Assembly: GCF_932526225.1 (NCBI RefSeq) | Contig: NC_064043.1 | Span: 2,129,501-2,193,500, forward strand | DNA: 64,000 nt | Direction of reading: 5' to 3' | Source: Nematostella vectensis | Taxonomy: Eukaryota > Cnidaria > Anthozoa > Actiniaria > Edwardsiidae | In this document: positions 23,068 through 33,200 of the stretch, piece after piece | Position numbering within the stretch: position 1 is the first letter of the stretch | Layout of the letters: each line of letters starts with the position of its first letter | Translations under genes and position numbers: made by a program | Notes under the pieces: generated by a model | Databases searched by the model: none | What the model was told of the DNA's origin: nothing | The model's input: only the letters and a program-made list of their open reading frames with translations

Positions 23068-26000
23068 CTATCCAGACAAGAATGAGTCTTGAGATGGAGG
23101 AGAAAGTTGATCGTATTCCTGGAACGAGTCCTTCTCTGTGGAGGGCAGGGTTGGTGAAGGAATGAGAGGAATTCCGAAAGACACAGAGCCCAAGCTTTGT
23201 GAGAAAAGAGGGTTGAGTGTTGCCGATACAAGTAGACTTGATCTTTGATCACCTGCTACACCAGAGGAATCGACTGCTTCACTGTGTAAGGGAGCTGCCG
23301 TACCCTCTTTACCTTTGGGTTTTCTTTTTTTGCTGGAAGGGTCTTTTTGTTTCTTGCTCGGGGGCTTGTCTGAGCTGTATTGCTTCATTTCCAATTCATA
23401 GCGTTCTTTGTCACGTTCATACATTTCATAGTAGACCTTCAAGAAAAAATAAACAGCTTTGTCATATCTGATCATGCCTTCCTTATATACATTGTCATGT
23501 CTGATCATGCCTTCCTTAAATACATTGTCATATCTGATCATGCCTTCCATATACATTGTCATATCTGATCATGCCTTCCTTATATATATTGTCATATCTG
23601 ATCATGCCTTCCTTATATATATTGTCATATCTGATCATGCCTTCCTTATATACATTGTCATATCTGATCATGCCTTCCTTATATACATTGTCATATCTGA
23701 TCATGCCTTCCTTATATACATTGTCATATCTGATCATGCCTTCCTTATATACATTGTCATATCTGATCATGCCTTCCTTATATACATTGTCATATCTGAT
23801 CATGCCTTCCTTTTATACATTGTCATATCTGATCATGCCTTCCTTATATACATTGTCATATCTGATCATGCCTTCCTTATATACATTGTCATATCTGATC
23901 ATGCCTTCCTTATATACATTGTCATATCTGATCATGCCTTCCTTATATACATTGTCATATCTGATCATGCCTTCCTTTTATACATTGTCATATCTGATCA
24001 TGCCTTCCATATACATTGTCATATCTGATCATGCCTTCCATATATACATTGTCATATCTGATCATGCCTCCCATGATATACATTGTCATATCTGATCATG
24101 CCTTCTTTATGTATATGTATATGTATTGTCATATCTGATCATGCTTTTCACTAAGTGTGACAACCCACCTTTTTTTCATCTGGCAACAGGTTATTCCACT
24201 CTTTAGCCAGAGATTTTGTCAGCTCATGGTGACCCATGACAGCAGTTGCATCTTTATGATCTTCCTGCATGACAGTCCTCTGCTGCTGGCAGAACATAAA
24301 GAAGGCATTGGCAGGCTTCTTGGGGGCATTTGGGTCCTTCTCCTTGTCTTGCTTCGCCGAGCTGCGACTCTTCCCCTTCTTATGGGATGAGGTTGTTGCA
24401 TTACTGACTTGGCCTGGGGAAGTTTGCCCTTGCATTCCAAACGGAAGGAAAGACGATGGTAGACCCTCAGCAACAATTTCTGCCATCAGTTCTGTCTAAA
24501 ATTTAAACAAAATACCATGATTGAATATAATATAATGAATATAATGAATATAATTGAATATAGTACCAATCATAATAAATCTTCCATGTTAACTTTTAAA
24601 GAAGTAAGTGCTTGGGCTACCTGTGGGAGAATGGAAAGCTTTTAGTCAAGTATGCTCGATAATCCAGCATACTTTGCGGGCGCTCCCAAAGATCACTACA
24701 AAAGAAGAGCCGCTAAAAAAGTTTATAACAATTTTGAGTTCCAAAACGCTGGGAGCTGCTGTGCTGTGATTGGGCCCTTTTTTTAGGTGTGAAAAAAAGG
24801 CCCAATCACAGCAAAGCAGTGTTTTTACTTGTAAATCCTAATTAACACGCTTGTATCACTGACAAATTCTTTGCCTGTTTGATGGATAAAGTTTCTTTGT
24901 TTTGTATGATAAGAGAAACTCTGAAGCCAGAACAATTGCTTCTGATACAGTCATGTATAGTGGAAAAGAACGATGTTTTTGCTCAGCTACCGACAGGCTT
25001 CGGTAAAAGCCTGGTATTTCAGAACCACTTCTTTTCAAAGAAGCAAAATTGGTGACTCAAAGGTTCCCGAAACCCTGTGGTTGTGGTCGTTTTCCCGCTG
25101 AAGTCGATTGTCCAACTGCAAGGGCAGAAGCTCCAACCACTTGAAGATCAGATCTACAGCATATTGAGTTGAATTCTTTCTTAAGTGAAAATTCGCCTGC
25201 TGGAGTGTCGGGCTGCAGCATGAAAATAATGTAAACAAAGGCTTTCAAAAGTTTTTGTCTAAGACAGTCTTTCTTCCTAAAAAGTTCAAACTAATAAAAA
25301 AATAAGACAACGATTTAGTGTGTACTAACCGAAAAGGAACATATTTCTGATGTTCCATTTTGGTATCTCGAAGAAAAAAAAATGTATATAATTCTGTCAG
25401 AATAATCCAGCGGCTCTTCTGCGGTAGTGACCTTTGGGGGCGCCCGCAAAGTACGCTGGATCCTCGAGCATGTTAGTCAAGGGCATTCCTAGACTTTTAA
25501 CCCCCACCCCCATGGTCCTGGGGAAGTGTGTCTGGCTGCACCCCCCTGGGTACGGGCCTGTAGCGCCAGATAAAGATTTATTTCTCCATTTTTTTGGTAA
25601 CTGTTATCTTTTCATAGTTATTAGTACAAGTGTATGTACTCGCTGAAGTGTAATGGCTTTGAAAGAAAAAGGCTTATTTCAGATGACTTGTTGTCGTAAT
25701 GCACTAGTCAATTGAAACCCCCACCCCCATGGTCCCGGGGAAGGGTGAGGGGTTAGACTTTGACCCTGTCCAAAACTGAGAAAAGCCCCCACTCCCACAG
25801 GACAAAACTGCACTCAAATGTCCCTAACCCTCGGGATGCAAACTATAGGCAACTACCTGACAACAAGTCGTCTGAAATAAGCCTTTTTCTTTCAAAGTCA
25901 GTTCACTTCAGCATTTACATTTGTACCAATAACTATGTAGATATAAGTTATTAAAAAAATAGAAAAAAACAATTATCCTCATCTGGCATTATTTATTATT

Positions 26001-26894
26001 TATTTGTTTTCGCACATTTTGCCATGCAACTTGCCACACCCTGATACATGGAATTGCTTGCTACAGAAGAGAAAGAGTCTCAAACCAGAAACTGACATGA
26101 GTTTTGCAAATTGCATTACTGACACTATTCACTTGTCCCCAAACCCTCACGGTGGGGACAAGTCTTAGAGTCAAAAACTGTCAATTCCCCCACCCCCTTG
26201 GGATAGATTCTCATTTAAAAGTGCTTTAAACCCCCATGTTAACCCCACACTTCCCCGAGACCATGGGGGTGACTAGTGCATAAATGTCACTGGGTATTTG
26301 CCTATAGCTTGCATCCTGAGGGGTAGGTGCATTTGACTGCAGTTTTGTGGCAGGTGGGGGTTTCAATTGATTAGTGCATAATGCATCAAAGAACCGAGAA
26401 AGGTAAGGTTAAGGTAACTACCTGTAAGGGTGGCTGTGCACTTCGATAATCATCTTCGTGATCGTCTAGCTTTTCCATTAGAAACCTTATAAATAACAAT
26501 AAGACAAAAAACGTCTGTGTAAGTCTGTTTGTGACTGTGAGCAAGTAAGCAATTATTGCGATCTTACCGTCTCTGGCGTCTAAATCGCTTGAGGAGCTTT
26601 CTGACATGGTATATTCTATTCACAATACGCTCATTCTCCTAAATATAGTATCAAAATGAGAACAGATAAGTTAGGGAATGAAAGTAGAAATTGACAGAGA
26701 TGCCAATGTTTGACATTGGGTAAATTCATCAAATCATTTGAGGTTAAATAGAGTTTTGAATATCAAAGAATGTTAATAAAGACCTGTTCTATTTGTCTGC
26801 TGTGTTTTTGTAATGAAAGGTACTTTTTTTTCCATGCGAGGCTCGCATTTGTACGTACTACCTGTTCGCATTCGTTTCGTTGTTCGTCCGCCAT
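23068..26894 (-). CDS. TFPT-like coiled coil plus Nhp10-like HMG box, 287 aa, five exons
   Basis: Exons are 26894-26862, 26638-26568, 26485-26422, 24495-24169 and 23436-23068, with phases 0, 2, 0, 0 and consensus sites. The start is in AAAATGGCGG. Residues about 12-50 read ENERIVNRIYHVRKLLKRFR, then RFLMEKLDDHEDDYRSAQPP, closely resembling the conserved coiled coil of human TFPT/INO80F (NRL, RRFLM, DDYR). A Lys-rich linker leads to an HMG box from about residue 108 (DPNAPKKPANAFFMFCQQQR ... LAKEWNNLLPDEKK ... YYEMYERDKERYELEMKQY) that matches yeast Nhp10 best. The C-terminus is Lys-rich, then Ser/Pro-rich. The expected role is a DNA-binding accessory subunit of the INO80 chromatin remodeller in the nucleus; this is inference. 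Intron 3 carries a TIR element with a helicase fragment. Intron 4 is almost entirely a 33-bp satellite. Confidence 0.72.
23460..24150. repeat. 33-bp tandem repeat filling an intron, about 20 copies
   Basis: Each unit contains GTCATATCTGATCATGCCTT and CCTTATATACATT. One variant has TTTTATAC and a few units are three or four bases short or long. The array starts about 20 bases from the donor of exon 4 and stops about 24 bases from the acceptor of exon 5 of the TFPT-like gene, so the 732-bp intron is essentially satellite. Length 33 is a multiple of three, which produces false ORFs on both strands. Confidence 0.95.
24651..25472 (+). mobile_element. DNA transposon with ~65-bp inverted ends and a RecQ-like helicase fragment
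   Basis: The left end TATGCTCGATAATCCAGCAT and the inverse of the right end CATGCTCGAGGATCCAGCGT match imperfectly over about 65 bp. A nine-base direct repeat TTAGTCAAG flanks it (24642-24650 and 25473-25481), a target duplication length seen in Mutator-like elements. Inside, plus-strand reading gives LKPEQLLLIQ, then VFAQLPTGFGKSLVFQ (a Walker A motif as in RecQ helicases), a stop, and after a frame change VVVVVFPLKSIVQLQGQ (motif Ia). The element is internally deleted and not self-mobile. It lies in intron 3 of the TFPT-like gene. Confidence 0.7.
25605..25945. mobile_element. Foldback element with ~85-bp inverted arms
   Basis: The arm at about 25610-25700 (GGCTTTGAAAGAAAAAGGCT, then TTTCAGATGACTTGTTGTCG) is mirrored at about 25855-25945 (ACAACAAGTCGTCTGAAATA, then AAGCCTTTTTCTTTCAAAG). 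Related C-rich blocks with CCCCCATGGTC occur at about 25500, 25720 and, inverted, 26260-26370, suggesting nested insertions of one family in the same intron. Confidence 0.6.
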
Positions 26895-27253
26895 TTTGTT
26901 TGGCTGGGAGGTACTGGGGCGAACTGTAGCTCTTAGGGAGGGGGGGGGGTAAGGCTGAGGAGAATAGAAAGGGGTCGGATGAGGGTATGCCTAGCAATAA
27001 AAATTGCAGAAATCTATCTGCGAATTTCTAACATCCAGTTTACTTGATTTATGACATTTAAGTAAGGCTAGTAAGAATTTGTCTCCCGTTTCATGAAATT
27101 ATGCGTAGGGCCATTTGACGATAATGACGGGTTTCCTGTGGTCACATCGGTTTCATTTGAAGTCGAATTTGCCGACAGAAAAGCCGCCAGCCAGCATCAA
27201 CCATCAGACAAGCAACATGTCTTGTGGTAAATCACGGCACGAACTACACTAAG
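26895..27253. promoter_or_regulatory. Divergent promoter region between TFPT-like gene and Porcupine
   Basis: The start codons of the minus-strand and plus-strand genes are 359 bp apart, head to head. CCGCCATTTTG at 26889-26899, overlapping the minus-strand start codon, matches the YY1 consensus typical of housekeeping promoters. A G-run lies near 26939-26949. The position of transcription starts is not visible. Confidence 0.5.
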
Positions 27254-30200
27254 ATGGACGAGTACGACTTATCGCAGCTTGAAGATGCCTATATGTACGA
27301 AGATTTTAATCCTGATGACTTCATTTTCGCCGAGGAACCAACCGGTCGATTTGGATTCATGCAAACATTCAGGCAATGCGCCGTGCCAACGATAACCCAA
27401 ACCCTAGACAATGTCGGCCCGTTACTTGTGATGTGTGTTATACTGAGGCTCATTGCTATTTTACGTGTCCCAAGATGGCTTGTTCACTTGGTCTCCGCGC
27501 TGACTGGCATAGGAGCGATGACGATATTTATTAAAGAGTATATGGGGTACCCTTTGGTTATGTGCTTGGTTGGGTACCCTGTGCTATTTGTCTTCAAGGG
27601 GTACAGAGGTCCTCTCATGTCGCTTGTTTGTCTGGTTTACATTCTAACCTGGTAAGGAAGTACTCATAAAAGCCAGACCTTACAAAATAGTGACACACTT
27701 TTTTACATGCATGTAATGGGGTGAACTCAATCCATAATGCTGGTATTCTTCATCCTGTCTTTTTTTTCCAGTGAATTATTTATTGCTAGCCCCAGTGCTT
27801 GGCACAGAGTAAGAGGTAAGGGAATTGTTTATTTTCTCATATTTGACAAGAAGGTCCAGCAGACTCAGATTTGTTTAAGGGAGGAATGAAGGAAGGGGGG
27901 GGGGGGGGGGGTTCATCCCCTCGTGTATATACACCTCCCTGGCTCTATAGACGAACAGAAATGTTACAGCAACAAAATAACTTTATTTTTATGATGAACT
28001 TGATTTATATGATGAACTTGATTTATATGATGATGATAGGTGAAAACAATTCAGAAGCATTGCTTTCTGTGCATTAAGACCCCTTGATGTGCTTTTAATC
28101 CCATTTATTAACTGCCTTACCCATTTAAAGCTTATTCTTTCTCATTCTTTATCTGTTAAACAGGGACTCAGATGATACTAGTCATGAAGATGATAAGCAT
28201 TGCTTTTGACTATGATCAGGGAATACTAGCACAGTTACCAAACCTTTTGGAGTACTTTGGTTATTCTATTAGTGCAAGCTCAATAATTTTTGGGCCGTTC
28301 ATGAGTTATGATGACTACTCAAAGATATTGACAGGCAAAAGGCTGGTAAGACCATGATGTCGTAACAGAGCAAAATGTTGAGCATCTAATGGTAAAAGGC
28401 TGGTAAGACCATGTGGCTGTAACAGAGCAAAATGTTAAGCATCTAATGGTAAAAGGCTGGTAAGACCATGATGTCGTAACAGAGCAAAATGTTGAGCATC
28501 TAATGGTAAAAAGACCATGTGGCTGTAACAGGCCAACATGTTAAACACGGATGCGCACTATAAAAGGGACTAGCCTGAGGCAAGCTGTCATTCATCCTTT
28601 GACATCACTGAGTCCAGAGCTCTGTAGAGAGACACGAATATGCAACAATAGAGTTCTAGAGTGGCTGATAACACACTATTGAAGCAAACATAGCCTTATC
28701 AACAGCTGTTTCTTGAAACAGAACAAAAAATAGCGAGGATTAGATAGGCTTTGAAGCAATGAATATTTCAAATTCCTTGTTTGTACGCACGTGCACTATA
28801 ATGACACCATTTCAAAAGAAAGAGCGTGCACTGTTTTTGAATTTTATTTTTCAATTCAAACTAGTGCGCGCTGTGTTTGATTTCTCAAGGACAATTTTTG
28901 CTCTTGTTCTTGTATAGAATGATCCCCAAACACTTTCCCGAATATGCCTGATAGCTCTTTAACACTCTCTTGTACGTAAAAGTTGTCATAGTTTGTTGTA
29001 CGGCTTTACTTTTAGCTTGTTTTCTTCCGGCAGTTACATTGGGTAAATTCATCTAGTGTAGTTTTGATTGACGACAACTTGCGCAAGAGCTTGCAAAAAA
29101 GAGGGCGGAGCTATCCCATTTATAGCGCGCGTTCATGTTTAAGTATTTTCTCAGATTGACACTACAACAAAGATGACTTTGTCAGGCTTATAATTCTAAG
29201 GTTTTCCTAACTCTGTCTGGTAGCACATACATTTAGAGCAAAGGTTTAGTAGTGCAACTGATAACAAAACTGATCAAGAAAGGGGTGGCTGGAACAACAT
29301 ATTGGTGTGACACCTTTTCTACCAACTTTTCCTGAATCTTCCCTCAATGACAAGTAATGTCAAGGGCAGAAGAAAATTCATCATGGTATTGTATTTGGCA
29401 TAAAATCTAATTTTATTGCCCTATTGCCCTTGTTGTTACAGAGTCTGTCCTGGATATTTGGAGTGACCAGGAGCTTCCTTCTGTGCTTTATCTGTTTGCT
29501 ACACTCAGTCTGTGTGTCACCATACATCTTTGCCGAGGATGACAACAAGTTAGTAAGCACTTTAGAACCATTTGCTGGAAGGAGAAATTAATCAAAAAAT
29601 GTTTTTAACCCTGTGTTGGGGTACTACTGTGGAATCTCAACATATTGATAATCTTAATAATGATGTTGATTTCTGGTCCTGCCAACCATAATATAGCATA
29701 TATGGGAAATCACCCTGATTTGATTGGGATAATAGCGCGCGCGAATAGCTCTCTCCCTGGGAGTTTTCACAAGTTTTGCAAATTCCCTCGAGCAGAAAGC
29801 AAAACACATATGCGCAGTAAATTTCGAGACAATATTACATAAAAGCAAATAGTGCATCCTATTCAGGAAAAGACGAGGAATCTGATGGTGTACAAATTAA
29901 TCTGTAAACAACTAGGAAAATATAAAAACTAGACGATTATTTATCAAGCTTATTCAAATTTGTTCAATTTAGTGAACACGAAGAAACAAAACACAAATTC
30001 TTTTGACAAAATTCTTCTTTAATAAATACACAAATCAATACAATATTTTAAATAAATATACTCACAGTATCCCTGAACACATTCCATGAGTTAATTTCAC
30101 AGATAAGATTTCAAGACTTGGTAACACAAAGACATTTTATCAAACAGAGTTTTACGGTTTCAAAGTGCGAGTTCTGAACACAGCGACGGTTGACCTTTCT

Positions 30201-33200
30201 AAATCGGTTTTATGTTTAGAGAACAAAATTTTAGTGCTTTCCGTTGATTTCCTAAACTCATAATCAGTTCACAACATCTTCAATGTACAGTCAACTGAAA
30301 GTATTGATTAATTGTTGATTTTCCTTAATTTTTATTTACCAAGAAGGGAGGAATATAGAATTGATTCAAATCGTTCGCACATATTTTGTCTCAAAGAAGC
30401 AAAGTAACATGCAAAATATTCAAGTTAATTCATCTAAAAAACCCTTTATTGCATCCTTGTTACCTAGCAGATGTTATGTGATCCAGTAAAGGTTATTTTT
30501 GTACCATTTTGATCTCCTGAAATGAAGTATTTTGAGATGAGACTAACCATGTAAATTCACACGTGGTCAAATTTTTGAATTCACCCCGGCCTTATTTATC
30601 CAAAATAAATATCATTATACAGATCTTTTCACGAAAATAAGAAGCCTTTATCCATACAGCAGATTTTTAGTGGGTAGATAATTCATTATCACCAGACTAG
30701 AGGCAGTACGGAGCCCGGGAAGTGCCATTGTAGATCGCCTACTTTTTTTTTTGGATCGTGTTCATTTTTTAGGGGATTGCGCGTACATTTTAGGGGGTCG
30801 CGCTCATTTTTTTTTTCGATCGCGTACACATTTTTTTCTCGACTTTTTTCCCGACTTTTTTCTCGAGTGGTGGTGATGGAGATGTGGTGTAGATGAGGCT
30901 TATAATTTAGCGTGATGGGTGTGTGTGTGTTACAATGGTAGTGGTGCGGAGGTTGATTTTAAATTTGTGAGGTCATGGTGTAAATGTGGGTGATAATATA
31001 TCGGTACCCACCACACACTACCACAACCTATTCTATAGTCCCACTTTATCTTTTCACCACCCTCCTCCACCTACTAGTCTAGCCTATCCACCTTTTCACC
31101 GTAATTACATTACTACCATCCCCACTCTAAATTACCTTACAAGCCATCCTTCACCATCACCCTCCAACAACACCATACCATATGATCACACCCACCTCAC
31201 TACCACACCACTTTAGGCCCCTACGTCTTGGTACGAATACCCGATCCAAACCAAAAAAAAAAAAAGAAGTCGAGAAAAAAGCCGAGAAAAAAGTCGAGAA
31301 AAAAGTCGAGAAAAAAGTCGAGAAAAAAGTCGAGAAAAAAGTCGGGAAAAAAGTCGAGGAAAAAAATGTGTACGCGATCGAAAAAAAAAAGGAGAGCGAT
31401 CCACAAAAATGTACGCGCGATCCCCTAAAAAATGAACATGATCCAAAAAAGTAGGCCATCTACAATGGCACTTACCGGGCCCCGTACTATCGGGTCTCCA
31501 AGAATTCAACATGGCGGTCGTGCAAGACAAGTGATTTCACTACAAGGCACTGTTCTATTGTTCGGTTGCTAGGAGATGCGCAAAAGAGCTCAATTGAATT
31601 CAATTCTTTGTCATGCCACAGCTGAATTTTCAAAAGCTTTACTCGCCGGGGAGGGGATCTAGAGGGTTTTTTCTCGCGCGCGCGAAAGCCGGGCGGTACA
31701 GGGCGGTATAGGGAAATAGGACAGTTTTTTCGCCGGGCGTTTCAGGGCGGTATGGGAGCGAATGGGGATTTTTTTTGGCGTATCATTATGTATCTGTTTT
31801 ACTGTAATCATATTTTTTGTACCCAAAATATTATCAGTGAAGATACATGTGCTTGTCCAAGAGGCAAATAAACAATATTTCTATTTCTATTGCTATTGGA
31901 ATTTAACACAACCTTTTGTTACCATCTAGAAGAGGGGCACATACAGTAGCTGGGGAGGGGGGGGATGCTGGTGACATGGGGACTACCACATGTAATTTCT
32001 TATCAAAGAATAACCCATGGGCCCCCTACATCACATGACATGGTGATAATCATGATTTTCCAATGCATGAATTGCTATTTACAGGTGGCTAGTAGCATAC
32101 CAGACAGCCATGTCATTCCGATTTAGTCATTACTTCGTCAGCTATCTGTCTGAGTGCACCAGCATTGCATGCGGCATTGGTACAGAGACGATATTCAAGG
32201 ATCACAAGCAGACACACTGGTAATTTTGCTGTCTAGGGTGCACACACATCTAATCACTTGCACTTGTTTTGTATGTCCTTAAGGCAAGCCCTTAGAAGGT
32301 GACTGTAACTCAGACCAATAACTTTGTGATGAAATGATTTGACTTTGGTTGTAATGTGATGAGTTCTTTTCTCAGTCCAGCACATTGCCAAGTATCTTCT
32401 TTGAACAATGAGATGTCATGTATTTAGAAGGTTATTAGAGAGACAAGTAACTTGAGAAGAAAATTTAGGAATTTTAATTTCTAAAGCTTCTCAAATGTCA
32501 GATTTTTCTAGGGGAATGCATTTTTCATTTTTAAAAAAACTCCATAAAAACCCTTCATCAGTTTTACCCGTTAAGTATGTGCTAGCCACTCCCACCTACA
32601 CCCCTAAAAGATCTTGTACCAGGATTCCACAGAGGTTAATGGGCTGTATATCTTTGTAGGCATTTTGACGTGTCGAGACCACAGCATGTTGAGCTGCCCC
32701 GGTCTCTTGTTGAAGTAGTCATTCATTGGAATGTGCCAAACCATGTGTTTCTAAAGAACTGTGAGTAGAACTGAATAATATGCCATGCTAAAAGGGGATA
32801 CCTTAGTTTTTTTCGTGGGCCACAGATTACTGAAAGAATCTCAGGTGGAGAAATTCAGGTACGGGATGCGTGATGTCAGATGTGGGATGTCATATGCGTG
32901 ATGTCAGATGCGGAATGTGTGATGTCATATGCGTGATGTCAGGTGCGGAATGTGGGACGTCAGGAGCGTGATTTCAAATGCGGAATATGGGATACCATAT
33001 GCGGGATGTCAGGTGCGGGGTGTGCGGGATGTCAGGTGCGGGGTGTGCGGGATGTCAGATGCAGGATGTCAGATGCGGAATGTGAGATGTCAGGTTCAGG
33101 GTGCATGATGTCAGGTGCGGAATGCGTGATGTCTGATGCGGGATGCTTGATTTACTGTAGGCTAGGGATGCTTGATTTCAGGTGCGGGATGCCTTAACGA

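Noticed and set aside
23459..24095. ORFs of about 90-190 aa with MPSLYTLSYLI or MIRYDNVYKEG repeats on both strands
   Set aside because: 33-bp satellite in an intron; both strands open because of the period.
26386..26607. ORF starting MSESSSSDLDARDG as the first exon of the HMG-box gene
   Set aside because: Its frame does not join the next exon. The overlapping frame ENERIVNRIYHVRKLL joins perfectly on both sides and matches TFPT.
27224..27253. Upstream extension of Porcupine (VVNHGTNYTK)
   Set aside because: No ATG in that frame; the first in-frame ATG is at 27254.
29549..29552. Donor GTAAGC at 29553 for Porcupine exon 4
   Set aside because: It would break the frame with exon 5. GTTAGT at 29549 keeps DDNK then WLVAYQ in frame.
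31157..31530. Lys-rich or Phe-rich ORFs
   Set aside because: Arms of a foldback element with GTCGAGAAAAAA units.
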